Assembly: GCA_964478075.1 (NCBI GenBank)
Contig: CAYZGO010000015.1
Span: 18,240 to 82,239 of the forward strand
Direction of reading: 5' to 3'
Length of the DNA stretch: 64,000 nt
From: DAOUEX01 sp034430235
GTDB lineage: Bacteria > Chloroflexota > Anaerolineae > UBA2200
Positions within the stretch are counted from its first letter, which is position 1; each line of letters begins with the position of its first letter. Below the pieces are notes generated by a model. The model was given only the letters and a program-made list of their open reading frames with translations, was not told the origin of the DNA and did not search any database. Shown piece after piece: positions 7,337-15,732 of the stretch. The position numbers and the translations under genes were made by a program.

Positions 7337-7404
7337 CTTCTGTAAACCCCAATCCGGCAACGTCACAGAGACTTGCCAGGCTGACCACCAAGAAAACGGT
7401 TTCT
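7319..7404. repeat. 86-bp element with AGAAACCCGTTTTCT-type inverted ends (copy A)
   Basis: The left end CAGAAACCCGTTTTCTGA (7319-7336) is mirrored by AGAAAACGGTTTCT (7391-7404). A second copy with the same ends and nearly the same length lies at 22329-22415. Here the left end provides the rimO stop codon, and the right end abuts the convergent unknown gene. Confidence 0.6.
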
Positions 7405-7405
7405 T

Positions 7406-8035
7406 TCATGGAGTTTGCATCTTCCTCGAACGCCAGAAGGCATCCGAGAGCAGAGTGCTTCGCAGCAGCCTTTCCATGAGCGGGTCAGCAACGTTGAGGG
7501 CACGACGGTCGTGCAGGTACAGGGCCAAGGAACGAGCAAAGTAGGCATGTGGATCGGTGCACGCCGCTTCGTCAAAGCCATAGCCCAGTGGGAACAACTC
7601 GACCACGCGCGCTCCAACCTCACGCAAAGCGGGATTGACACCTCCTCCGTCAGAAAGCCAAAGTCCACCCTCAGCTCCAGCGCTGCCCAACAAGTGATCC
7701 AGCAAGTATCCCGCTGGCACAAGGGCCTCCAGGGAATCTAGCGCTAAATCGGACACTGCTATGTGGGCCACGTTGCGCAGCACCAGGCGCTTTAGCAAGT
7801 GCTCCCCAGCGTCATAGCGCGAGGGCAAATGGGTGATGACCACGTGGCCGCCGGGCTGCTTGAGCCAAAAGCGCACCAGTCCCTCAGGCAATGGCTGCAG
7901 GCGGGTCAGCAATTCCTCGAGCGGGGCCCAAATGTGCGTGAAGCGCTGCTGTGCTGCCTGTGACGACAACTCCAACGCGCGCGGGGCCACGTGTATCCTA
8001 TCAACCTTTAGTCGTTCAAAAATCTGCTTCTTCAT
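7406..8035 (-). CDS. Conserved-looking protein of unknown function
   Basis: 209 residues, apparently soluble, with no signal peptide or membrane segment. I do not recognise the family. Visible features are a helical N-terminus (MKKQIFERLKVDRIHV), a segment PGGHVVITHLPSRYDAGEHL, a possible nucleotide or methyl-binding-like turn LWLSDGGGVNPALREVGARV, and PLGYGFDE. Codon use and length suggest a genuine gene. The ATG at 8035 has GGAG seven bases upstream; an ATG seven codons earlier is less well placed. It is convergent with rimO and divergent from the GT2 gene. Confidence 0.7.
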   Translation of the reverse strand: MKKQIFERLKVDRIHVAPRALELSSQAAQQRFTHIWAPLEELLTRLQPLPEGLVRFWLKQPGGHVVITHLPSRYDAGEHLLKRLVLRNVAHIAVSDLALDSLEALVPAGYLLDHLLGSAGAEGGLWLSDGGGVNPALREVGARVVELFPLGYGFDEAACTDPHAYFARSLALYLHDRRALNVADPLMERLLRSTLLSDAFWRSRKMQTP

Positions 8036-8055
8036 TGCGTCTCCAGCATGGCGCA

Positions 8056-8085
8056 ATTATACCAGCAGCCGACTTGCAGCGCCAA
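8056..8085 (-). promoter_or_regulatory. Candidate promoter of the unknown gene at 7406-8035
   Basis: TTGGCG (8080-8085 on the minus strand), an 18-base spacer and a perfect TATAAT (8056-8061), about 20 bases before the start codon. Confidence 0.5.
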
Positions 8086-8109
8086 CCCGCGCGGCGCTTG
8101 GACCGTGCG

Positions 8110-8160
8110 GTAGAGACGTAGCATGTGTAATATCACCGCAGGGTGAGGCTACGTCTCTAC
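8110..8160. repeat. Modular palindrome family 1, 51-bp copy (inverted core)
   Basis: The ends GTAGAGACGTAGC (8110-8122) and GCTACGTCTCTAC (8148-8160) are perfect inverted repeats. They flank a 25-base core that contains the hairpin arms TCACC and GGTGA in the opposite orientation to the other copies. An apparent GTG start for the downstream gene falls inside it and is rejected. Confidence 0.9.
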
Positions 8161-8166
8161 CGAAGC

Positions 8167-8195
8167 TTGGTGCTGCTGTCATTGTGTGCTAAACT
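8167..8195 (+). promoter_or_regulatory. Candidate promoter of the GT2 gene
   Basis: TTGGTG (8167-8172), a 17-base spacer and TAAACT (8190-8195), immediately after palindrome copy 8110-8160 and about 30 bases before the ATG at 8227. Confidence 0.4.
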
Positions 8196-8226
8196 ACTGC
8201 TGACGAGCCCAGAAACAGGGGGCCTG

Positions 8227-9111
8227 ATGCTCACCATCATCATTACCGCCTACCGGGAAGAGAAGACTATTGGCCGGGCAATTGAAGCCTTCCTTGCGCA
8301 GGATTTGGCCCCAGACTACGAGTTGGTGGTAGTCTGCCCGGACGATGAGACGGCAGCTGTCGTGGTAAAGTATGCCGCAACCAACAGCCGGATCAGATGT
8401 CTGCGCGACGAGGCGGAAGGCAAGCCAGCAGCATTGAATCTGGCGTTGAGCGCGGCAAAAGGCGAGCTGGTCGTCCTGAGCGACGGCGACGTTTACATTG
8501 GGCCCGGCGCCGTTGACGTGCTCCTGGGAGCCTTCGACGACCAGCGAGTTGGCATGGTCAGCGGCCGCCCCGTGTCACTCAATCCAAGCGACACAATGCT
8601 GGGCTATTGGTCTCACCTGTTGCTGGACGCTGGTGCACACCGCCAGAGGTCGCTGCGGGCCAGGCGTGGGGAGTTCCTGGAATGCTCTGGATACCTGTAC
8701 GCCTTCCGCCGCTCACTGGTGGGCCCCGTAGCGGAGGATTCGCTCGCTGAGGATGGGCTTATCTCGCACATGGTCTGGGAGCAGGGCTTTCGTACAGCCT
8801 ATGCTCCTCAAGCCCTGGTCTACGTCAAATATCCAACCTCCTACCAGGACTGGATGAAGCAGAAGATACGTTCCCTGGGTGGCTATGCCCAGCAATACCT
8901 GAAGGGTTCGCCAGGGATGAGGTCTTTCCGCAGAGAAGCCATTCACGGCGCGTGGAGTGCCATCAGATATGCCCAAAACCTCAGAGAACTCTGGTGGACG
9001 CTGCTGCTGTTTGCCGCCAGAGTACATGTTTGGCTACGGGTCTGGTGGGATGTAAAATGGCGCAGGAAATCGTTTGCCGATATGTGGCAGCGGGTCAATA
9101 GCACCAAATAA
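8227..9111 (+). CDS. Family 2 glycosyltransferase, membrane-associated
   Basis: 294 residues. The GT-A fold is shown by the N-terminal IIITAYREEKTIGRAIEAF and the DGD (DxD) motif at 86-88, which should bind the metal and sugar nucleotide. A downstream AEDG segment is the probable catalytic base region, followed by QKIRS, similar to the Q/RxxRW region of processive enzymes. One hydrophobic helix near the C-terminus (LWWTLLLFAARVHVWL) probably anchors it. It likely transfers a sugar to a lipid or growing glycan; the substrate cannot be told. The plsC-like gene follows 14 bases later, so the pair may act in glycolipid or envelope lipid synthesis. The ATG at 8227 follows a GGGGG ribosome binding site. 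Confidence 0.88.
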   Translation: MLTIIITAYREEKTIGRAIEAFLAQDLAPDYELVVVCPDDETAAVVVKYAATNSRIRCLRDEAEGKPAALNLALSAAKGELVVLSDGDVYIGPGAVDVLLGAFDDQRVGMVSGRPVSLNPSDTMLGYWSHLLLDAGAHRQRSLRARRGEFLECSGYLYAFRRSLVGPVAEDSLAEDGLISHMVWEQGFRTAYAPQALVYVKYPTSYQDWMKQKIRSLGGYAQQYLKGSPGMRSFRREAIHGAWSAIRYAQNLRELWWTLLLFAARVHVWLRVWWDVKWRRKSFADMWQRVNSTK

Positions 9112-9125
9112 CACCCTGAGGTACT

Positions 9126-9872
9126 ATGAAAGCGATACGCTGGATATTTGTCGTGGCGGTCAAGCTGCTGGCCAAGATTCTGCTCAAGGTGGAGGTAGTA
9201 GGTCTGGAGCACATACCAGCAAGGGGACCAGTTATTCTTGCCACTAACCACGTCAACTTTATTGATGCTCCTCTCGTGTACACGCTGATGCCTCGCGAAA
9301 TGACCGGTTTAGCCAAAGCCGAAACGTGGCACACGCCTATCCTCAACCTCGCAGCCACATCGTGGGGCGCTATCCCGATACGACGTGGTGAACTCGATCT
9401 CGATGCTATCCGCCGCGCGTTGCAGGTACTCCGTGACGGCAGGATTCTGGGCATCACGCCAGAAGGTACACGCAGCAGCCATGGTCGCTTGCAGAAAGGT
9501 CGCCCCGGCATTGTGCTCCTGGCTTCACGTGTACCTGATGCACTGATTCTGCCCACGGCCATTTATGGGGGGGAACACTTTTGGGGCAACCTGCGCCGAC
9601 TGCGTCGCACAAAAGTGAACGTGGTATTCGGGCAAGGGTTTCACCTGGAGCCGGGAGTTGGCCGAGTCACGCACGAGATGCGGCAAAAGATGACCGACGA
9701 GATCATGATGCAGATAGCTGCTCTGCTCCCTGCTGAGAACCGAGGCCTCTACAGCAACCTCACAGCGGCCAGTGAGGACCACCTGCGCTTTCCTTCGGGG
9801 GTAACCAGCAACCTCCAGCGAGCACTGGAGCAATCCGCAACCTGGCCAACGAGCGGAGGAGAGAGCGGATGA
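9126..9872 (+). CDS. plsC: 1-acyl-sn-glycerol-3-phosphate acyltransferase family protein
   Basis: 248 residues. It shows the acyltransferase block I NHVNFID (N41 to D47, the NHxxxxD motif), the RRGELD segment of block II and EGTR of block III (113-116). A hydrophobic N-terminal helix gives membrane association. The family acylates lysophosphatidic acid to phosphatidic acid in phospholipid synthesis. Its place after a membrane glycosyltransferase leaves open that it acylates another lipid. Its stop overlaps the rsmD start by four bases (ATGA), so the genes are translationally coupled. Confidence 0.88.
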   Translation: MKAIRWIFVVAVKLLAKILLKVEVVGLEHIPARGPVILATNHVNFIDAPLVYTLMPREMTGLAKAETWHTPILNLAATSWGAIPIRRGELDLDAIRRALQVLRDGRILGITPEGTRSSHGRLQKGRPGIVLLASRVPDALILPTAIYGGEHFWGNLRRLRRTKVNVVFGQGFHLEPGVGRVTHEMRQKMTDEIMMQIAALLPAENRGLYSNLTAASEDHLRFPSGVTSNLQRALEQSATWPTSGGESG

Positions 9873-10417
9873 GGGTGATTGCGGGTGAGGCAAAAGGGCG
9901 CCGCCTCTTCTCTGTGCCAGGACTGACGACGCGCCCCATCACCGACCGGGTCAAGGAAGCATTGTTCGACATCCTGGGAGAGCGCGTGATAGAATCACGC
10001 TTTCTGGACTTGTTTGCGGGGACTGGCGGGGTCGGCATCGAGGCCCTCAGCCGTGGGGCGTGCGAAGTCACTTTCGTCGAGTTGGATACACGTGCGCTGG
10101 CCACTCTTCGCCGCAATCTGGAAGTCACAGGACTCGACGACCGGGCTCACGTAATACGCCGTGATGTGTTCAAGTTCATTGCCCGCTACAAAGGTCAGGC
10201 CTTTGACATCGTGTACGTGGCCCCACCCCAGTACAAAGGGCTTTGGGGACGTACCTTGCGTGCCCTGGACAGTTCGACACTGGTACAGTTCGGTGGCCTG
10301 ATCGTGGCTCAGATGCATCCCAAAGAGTACGAAACTCTCGATCTGGCTGAACTGGTCCTCTCGGACAAGCGCAAATATGGCAGTACACTCCTCTGCTTTT
10401 ACGAGGTTCATACCTAG
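9869..10417 (+). CDS. rsmD: 16S rRNA (guanine-966 N2)-methyltransferase RsmD family
   Basis: 182 residues, the usual RsmD length. It has the family N-terminus MRVIAGEAKGRRL, the TRPITDRVKEALFDIL segment, and the SAM-binding motif I DLFAGTGGVGIEALSRGA (47-64). ELD follows at about 71-73. The motif IV position reads VAPPQ instead of the usual DPPY, so the catalytic aspartate is replaced by alanine at residue 118. Activity is therefore less certain, although the rest is well conserved. It overlaps plsC by four bases and is tail-to-tail with a truncated lipoprotein gene, the stop codons overlapping. Confidence 0.88.
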   Translation: MRVIAGEAKGRRLFSVPGLTTRPITDRVKEALFDILGERVIESRFLDLFAGTGGVGIEALSRGACEVTFVELDTRALATLRRNLEVTGLDDRAHVIRRDVFKFIARYKGQAFDIVYVAPPQYKGLWGRTLRALDSSTLVQFGGLIVAQMHPKEYETLDLAELVLSDKRKYGSTLLCFYEVHT

Positions 10418-10968
10418 CGGAGCATACCGTGCATTCTGGCTAGCACCTCGCAGTGATAGAGGACAGCTAGCACTATGGAGAACGCCTGGCGCACACGGCG
10501 CATCGGTAAGCGGGCGCCAGCCCATTTGCAATACTCCTCTGCTTCACCACGACTGATCCATATCACAGGGTGATTAGCCCGTGCAGGATCCTCGTAAGGG
10601 ACCGTATAAAGCGGCTCCGAGCATCCGCCATCGGCGACGCAATGGGCGTATTGCACATTTGTGACCTCAGTCCGATCTATCCAGAATGCGTCCAAGTGGA
10701 TACGTTGCTCAGGTATACTCGTCATGCTGCCTGGCCCGTATAGGAACTCCCCGGCGGGGACGTAGACTATCACCGCGCCATCAGCAGGACGGATCCAGGT
10801 ATCGCCCAGGGATGCATTAGCAGGAGGAACCTGAGGTGTGGGTTCCCTGGTTAGCTCTTCGGTCGGCGTGGGCATCACCATTGGGCCCGCGCACGACGCG
10901 ACCAAGCCGGCCACCAGGATTGATATCGCCATAGCACTTGCAACACGCAATGCTCTTATCCGTCTCAT
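10414..10968 (-). pseudogene. Truncated SUMF1/FGE-like lipoprotein gene
   Basis: 184 residues. A lipoprotein signal peptide with lipobox LVASC is followed by a Thr/Pro linker and the first half of a formylglycine-generating-enzyme-like (SUMF) domain. Recognisable pieces are VPAGEFLYG, FWIDRTEVTN and EEYCKWAGARLP. Right after GARLP, where family members read TEAEWE and continue for more than 100 residues, the sequence turns into an unrelated tail (MRRVRQAFSIVLAV) and stops at the end of rsmD. The catalytic C-terminal half is missing. I read it as a deletion remnant joined to foreign sequence. Confidence 0.7.
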
Positions 10969-11034
10969 CCTTTGACCACAGTACGATGCGTGTGATAATG
11001 TGGGAAACCGTGGGATACCTGTGGGATAAGCCTG

Positions 11035-11251
11035 CTATTTGAAGATGTAGTACGTTGCTCGCTTGTCACTAATTTTCAGCAGGATGTCGCGCCAGACCAG
11101 GCCTGCCAGGTCACGGCGTGTGGTTTCTGTGCTCGCCTCTGGGCACAGGTTCTGATACTCATGGTTGGTGATGCGTTCGTGGCCCCCGTTGCAAAAAGGT
11201 CCGTACCTCGTCCGTCAAGACCATCTCCGCATTGGACCCAGCAGGCAGATG
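11035..11251 (-). pseudogene. Remnant of a C-terminal winged-helix domain
   Basis: The minus-strand frame ending at the TAG 11035-11037 reads ITNHEYQNLCPEASTETTRR, then DLAGLVWRDILLKISDKRAT and YYIFK. This matches, in my recall, the C-terminal winged-helix of AlbA_2/Fic-type proteins (ITN-x-EY-x-E-L, TRDL, GRGTYY). Upstream the frame hits a stop, while a neighbouring frame carries AEMVLTDEVRTFLQRG, suggesting a frameshift. No start or N-terminal part is present between here and the lipoprotein stop at 11252. It is probably a decayed gene end. Confidence 0.5.
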
Positions 11252-12337
11252 TCAAGATTGGGAATAATCCATTTTCCATTTGTTCTCGACACGGATTAGA
11301 GTCCAGCGCACCTCGGTAAGGGGGCTCTTCTTGTCGGCTGAATGGAACACGACTTTGACAGTGACTATTGCTGACTGGGAATCGTCCTGAGTTGGGTAGT
11401 AGGCCAGTTCTTTGACCACTGCAAACTTGACTTCACCAAGAGGGAACGGCGAACCGTACTTTAGCTTGCCTTCCATGAACTCGGTAGCCGCTTGGGCGCT
11501 CAGGTATTCCAGGATGGTCGGTTTAGCGTCAGCTTTTCCGAAAGTCTTGTAGAAAGCGAGCACGATCTTTTCCGGATATGGAGTATCCAGGATAACAGAA
11601 GGGATGCCTTCCGGGAAGTCAATTTTGGATGTAAAGGGTGACACCAGTGTAGTGGTGCCTGTGATGAAGTAGCCGTCGCCCTCAGGTTTGTAGTAGCGCC
11701 TCGTGACTAATTGGCTGCGCTCGTGACCGGCGCGGCTGGTGACCCTGACTTCGAGCGTTTCTGAATCGAAGTCGACACCGCCATCGCTGCGGAAGAGCCC
11801 GATACAGCGGTATAGCGGTGGCTCATCCGTAGGTTGGTTAGCAGGGTCAGGATTCAGATGGAAGAAGGCTGCCTCAATAGTAGTAGTGAAAACCAGTTCT
11901 TTGCGTACTTTGCTGTCCGGCTCGGACACGATGTCAACGAGTGATACCTCCGGGACACTTTGGGCCAAGTAGTTCTCATCCGGTATGCGCAGTCTGTACG
12001 GATAGACAACGGGTAACAGTGGTGGAGAACGACGCACGACATCATAGATCAAAGCAGCTACAGGCCCATGTTCGCCAACTTGATCGAAACGATAGAACAC
12101 CAACCACTCCAACTCACCGTCACTGTCAGTGTCTTCTCGTTGTACATCTGCAACGTCCATACCAAGCAGCACATTATCGGTGAGACTGATGGTCTTCTTT
12201 GGCAACTCTTCTGACGGGCTCGCAGCACATGAGGTCAGCAAAGCGACAAACAGAATGACGAGCATGGCGGAACACGCCAACTTTGGCACAGTGAACTGCT
12301 GCACGCCTGTTCTACAATGGCTGGATCTCTTGACCAT
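11252..12337 (-). CDS. Predicted lipoprotein of unknown function, downstream of lon
   Basis: 361 residues beginning MVKRSSHCRTGVQQF, with a hydrophobic stretch and lipobox LLTSC near residue 37, so it is probably anchored outside the cytoplasmic membrane. The mature part is acidic and contains DTDSDGELEWLVFYRFD, similar to calcium-binding or FG-GAP-like turns. A C-terminal region (VKVVFHSADKKSPLTEVRWT) resembles NTF2-like or DUF4878-type secreted folds. No enzyme motif is seen. The ATG at 12337 lies four bases after the lon stop, with GGAG in the last lon codons, so it is in the lon operon. Confidence 0.75.
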   Translation of the reverse strand: MVKRSSHCRTGVQQFTVPKLACSAMLVILFVALLTSCAASPSEELPKKTISLTDNVLLGMDVADVQREDTDSDGELEWLVFYRFDQVGEHGPVAALIYDVVRRSPPLLPVVYPYRLRIPDENYLAQSVPEVSLVDIVSEPDSKVRKELVFTTTIEAAFFHLNPDPANQPTDEPPLYRCIGLFRSDGGVDFDSETLEVRVTSRAGHERSQLVTRRYYKPEGDGYFITGTTTLVSPFTSKIDFPEGIPSVILDTPYPEKIVLAFYKTFGKADAKPTILEYLSAQAATEFMEGKLKYGSPFPLGEVKFAVVKELAYYPTQDDSQSAIVTVKVVFHSADKKSPLTEVRWTLIRVENKWKMDYSQS

Positions 12338-12341
12338 ATCT

Positions 12342-14759
12342 TCACACACTCCGTTTGTTCTTGACCGAAGCAGCACGCTTCCGGGTCTTCTTCCGCTGTG
12401 GGGAGAAAAGAGCTACAGGCAGAACCTCGTCCATGCGTTCCACGAATACAAAGTTGAGGCCTCGCTGCACCTTGCGCGGCACATCAACCAGATCCTTCTT
12501 ATTTCTCTTGGGCAGAAGCAGCGTCTTCAAACCGGCACGATACGCTGCCATCACCTTCTCGCGCACGCCACCGATTGGCAGCACACGACCGCGCAGGGTG
12601 ATCTCGCCAGTCAGGGCAACCTCACGGTGGACGGGCCGATGCGTCAAAGCCGAAATCAACGCTGTTGCAATAGTGATCCCGGCGGACGGGCCATCCTTGG
12701 CAACGGCTCCTTCCGGCACGTGGATGTGAATGTCAACCTTGTCAAAGTCAACGCTTACGATACCGAGCTCTCTTGTGTGCGCTCGCGCATAGCTCAACGC
12801 TGCCTGAGCCGATTCTTGCATTACGTCACCGAGTCGACCGGTGAGCAGCAGGTTGGCCTTACCAGGCATCACCGTCACTTCGACCGCCATGGTGTCGCCG
12901 CCAGTTTCTGTCCAGGCCAGACCGGTAGCTACTCCTACTTCATCTGCTTCCTCAGCCCTGCCGTGCAAGAACTCTGGCGGCCCAAGGTATCTGGACAGAG
13001 TTTGCGGCATGATATAGCGCGGTGGGGGTTTACCCTCAGCCACCAACCTCGCCACTTTGCGGCAGATGTTGGCGATACTGCGCTCCAAATTACGCACCCC
13101 GGCCTCAAGCGTGTATTCACGAATCATGTGCCGCAGAGTCCGGCGTGGGAAGTACAGCCGTGTTAGCCCGTGCTGCTCAAGCTGGCGTGGCACGAGAAAT
13201 CGTCTGGCGATCTCCATCTTCTCTTCTTCGATGTAGCCAGGGAATTCAATCACCTCCATGCGGTCGCACAGAGCAGGCGGAACAGGATCGAGGATGTTAG
13301 CCGTAGTGATAAAGATCACTTTGGACAGGTCGTATGGCACTTCCAGATAGTGATCTGAGAAAGAGTTGTTCTGCTCAGGATCCAAGGCTTCCAGCAGAGC
13401 GGCAGAAGGGTCACCACGGAAATCAATTCCTACTTTGTCTATCTCATCCAGCATGAAGACGGGATTGACTGTACCCGCACGGCGCACGGTTTGAATGATA
13501 CGGCCAGGCAAGGCACCAACATAAGTGCGACGGTGCCCACGAATCTCCGCCTCATCGCGGATTCCCCCCAGGCTCACCCGCGCGAAATTGCGGCCCAGCG
13601 CTTCAGCAATGGACTTGCCCAGGGATGTCTTGCCAGTACCCGGAGGTCCTACAAAGCAAAGGATTGTGCTGCGCATTTTGTCAGGCGCAAGTTTGCGTAC
13701 GGCCATGTACTCAAGGATGCGCTCCTTGGCCTTTGTCAGTGCATAGTGATTCTTATCGAGAATCTCGCTGGCGTGGGCGATGTCCAGGTTGTCCTCTGTG
13801 CATTGCGCCCATGGTAGATCGAGCAGCCAGTCAATATATGTGCGGATGACACTGACTTCTGGAGCTGCGAGGGGCATACGCGCCAGGCGGCTCAGTTCCT
13901 TCTCTGCCTTCTGGCGAACCTCCTTGGGCATTTGGGCTTCGGCGATCCTCTCCTGCAATTCTGTGATTTCGCCGGCCAGGGAATCGCTCTCGCCCAGCTC
14001 ACTCTGGATGACGCGCATCTGCTCACGCAGAAAGTACTCGCGCTGACCTTTGTCTACTTCTTGTTGCACCTGCGAGTGGATGCGGGTTTCCAGTTCCAGC
14101 ACATCCAGTTCTTTGGCCAGGAGCACGCTGACCTTTTTCAACCTGGCGACGGGATTCGGGGTTTCCACCAGCTCTTGCCGGCGGGCTACGTCCAGGTTGA
14201 GGTTGGAAGCCACCAAATCAGCAAGCCAACTGGGGTCGTTAACGTTCATAGCCATGACAAAGGCATCGTCGGGTATGCCTCGACTCAGGTGCACGACTTT
14301 CTCAAACAAGGTCAACACGGCGCGCATGAGCGCCTCAGCGGAGATAGAAGGCTCAACGCCCTCCACAATGGGAAGCACGTGCGCTAGGAGGTATGGCTCG
14401 GTCTTGATAAGCCCCAAAAGGCGCAAGCGCCTGCGACCCTGCAAGAAGACGCTCGTCGTTTGATCTGGCATACGCCAGACACGTCCGATAACCGCTTCTG
14501 TTCCAAACCCATAGAGGTCATCCATGCCTGGAACCTGAACCTCAGCGTCCTTCTGGGTGAAAACAGCAATTCGCTGCTCGCCGGCCAGTGCGGCTTCTAC
14601 AGCTTTTACAGACTGAGCACGGCCAATGAAGAGGGGAGCGACTACGTGTGGTAACAGTACCGTGTCTCGCACGGGCAACAGAGGAAGCTCCCTCGCCTCG
14701 CTGCTCTGATCTGGCGAGAACTTGGCCGGAAACGAGTCAAACTCCCAATCATCTGTCAT
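12342..14759 (-). CDS. lon: ATP-dependent protease Lon
   Basis: 805 residues, the usual LonA length. The N-terminal substrate-binding domain starts at ELPLLPVRDTVLLP (about 24-37) and is followed by a coiled middle region. The AAA+ module has Walker A GPPGTGKT (371-378), and the protease domain has the catalytic dyad Ser692 (DGPSAGI) and Lys735 (REKV), 43 residues apart as in E. coli Lon. It degrades misfolded and regulatory proteins in the cytoplasm. The start MTDDWEFDSFP at 14759 is chosen because an in-frame extension of 38 codons is not Lon-like. A lipoprotein gene follows directly. Confidence 0.97.
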   Translation of the reverse strand: MTDDWEFDSFPAKFSPDQSSEARELPLLPVRDTVLLPHVVAPLFIGRAQSVKAVEAALAGEQRIAVFTQKDAEVQVPGMDDLYGFGTEAVIGRVWRMPDQTTSVFLQGRRRLRLLGLIKTEPYLLAHVLPIVEGVEPSISAEALMRAVLTLFEKVVHLSRGIPDDAFVMAMNVNDPSWLADLVASNLNLDVARRQELVETPNPVARLKKVSVLLAKELDVLELETRIHSQVQQEVDKGQREYFLREQMRVIQSELGESDSLAGEITELQERIAEAQMPKEVRQKAEKELSRLARMPLAAPEVSVIRTYIDWLLDLPWAQCTEDNLDIAHASEILDKNHYALTKAKERILEYMAVRKLAPDKMRSTILCFVGPPGTGKTSLGKSIAEALGRNFARVSLGGIRDEAEIRGHRRTYVGALPGRIIQTVRRAGTVNPVFMLDEIDKVGIDFRGDPSAALLEALDPEQNNSFSDHYLEVPYDLSKVIFITTANILDPVPPALCDRMEVIEFPGYIEEEKMEIARRFLVPRQLEQHGLTRLYFPRRTLRHMIREYTLEAGVRNLERSIANICRKVARLVAEGKPPPRYIMPQTLSRYLGPPEFLHGRAEEADEVGVATGLAWTETGGDTMAVEVTVMPGKANLLLTGRLGDVMQESAQAALSYARAHTRELGIVSVDFDKVDIHIHVPEGAVAKDGPSAGITIATALISALTHRPVHREVALTGEITLRGRVLPIGGVREKVMAAYRAGLKTLLLPKRNKKDLVDVPRKVQRGLNFVFVERMDEVLPVALFSPQRKKTRKRAASVKNKRSV

Positions 14760-15204
14760 AATGAGTAACCAGTCTCCATAAAGGTTGCTTCTACTATACC
14801 ACATTTTGCACGAAATGCATAGAGGCGCTGTCCCAACTTGATACACCCAACCAGGAATGGCACTTGCTTTCACCAGGGCTGTGCAGTAAAATTGGGCAGG
14901 ATAGTTGGCAGATGTGCGCTGTTCGCAGAGAAGGCGGTCTCTTGAGAACCTTGGGCGTATCCAAAGGTCCAGGCGTCCGTGCGGCAGTTGTAGAGACGTA
15001 GCCTCAGCCTGCGGTGAGATTAGCTATGCTACGTCTCTACTGGAAGGTGTAGGTGGACTGCGCACTGAGACCGGACAGTGACCTCTGCACGTCGGCGGTC
15101 TGGCGCTTGTGCTGCCTGACATCGTGCGTCAGTTCATCAATGGGGGAGAATCGCTGCTGCGATTCATGTGTGTCATATCTATGCAGGAAGAGGAGCATTA
15201 GACA
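14760..15204. other. Intergenic region between lon and the gamma carbonic anhydrase gene
   Basis: 445 bases without a gene. On the minus strand an extended -10 TGGTATAGT (14793-14801) is the candidate lon promoter; no good -35 is seen. A 51-bp palindrome of family 1 lies at 14990-15040. A plus-strand ribosome binding site AGGAG stands before the ATG at 15205. I saw no CIRCE-type heat-shock operator. Confidence 0.6.
14990..15040. repeat. Modular palindrome family 1, 51-bp copy
   Basis: The ends GTAGAGACGTAGC (14990-15002) and GCTACGTCTCTAC (15028-15040) flank a 25-base core with hairpin arms CTCA and TGAG. Confidence 0.9.
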
Positions 15205-15729
15205 ATGGGCGTCTACGAATTCGAGGGGCGTAAGCCAAAACTGGGACAGGGAACCTACGTACATCGTTCTGCTGATGTTATCGGTGCTGTAACCATAGGC
15301 GACAACTGTTGGATTGGGCCAGGAGCCCGCCTTCGTGGCGACTATGGCGTCATCGTCATAGGAGACGCCACAAGCATTGAAGACAATTGTGTCATACACG
15401 CCCGTCCCGATGGGATGACGCGCATTGGGAAGCACGTGACCATTGGGCACGGGAGCGTGATTCACAACGCGACTATCGACGATTACGCTGTGATAGGCAT
15501 GGGTTCCGTTGTCAGCGATTGGGCTACGGTCGGAGAATGGGCCGTGGTTGGCGAGGGAGCCGTAGTCAGACAGCGGCAGCAGATTCCCGCTGGCAGCATT
15601 GCCGTTGGTGTGCCGGCCAAGCTATTGACCAAGGAGGTCAGCGAGGGCTATAAAGCAGAATGGTCGGATTTCAAGAATATCTATACAGACCTGGCGCGGA
15701 GGTATCCAAAGGGTCTGAAGGAGACTTAG
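15205..15729 (+). CDS. Gamma carbonic anhydrase-like left-handed beta-helix protein
   Basis: 174 residues built of hexapeptide repeats of the LbH type, with repeats such as VTIGDNCWIG, IVIGDATSIEDN and TRIGKHVTIG. Three histidines sit at the expected metal positions (VIHARPDG, TIGHGS, VIHNA). The family binds Zn or Fe as a trimer; members either hydrate CO2 or act as PaaY-like thioesterases or assembly proteins, and activity cannot be decided here. The ATG at 15205 has AGGAG at about 15189-15193. The AmrS-like gene starts three bases after its stop, so the two are co-transcribed. Confidence 0.88.
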   Translation: MGVYEFEGRKPKLGQGTYVHRSADVIGAVTIGDNCWIGPGARLRGDYGVIVIGDATSIEDNCVIHARPDGMTRIGKHVTIGHGSVIHNATIDDYAVIGMGSVVSDWATVGEWAVVGEGAVVRQRQQIPAGSIAVGVPAKLLTKEVSEGYKAEWSDFKNIYTDLARRYPKGLKET

Positions 15730-15732
15730 GTT

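Noticed and set aside
8143..8226. Longer N-terminus of the GT2 protein
   Set aside because: The GTG lies inside a palindromic repeat and the added residues are not part of the family.
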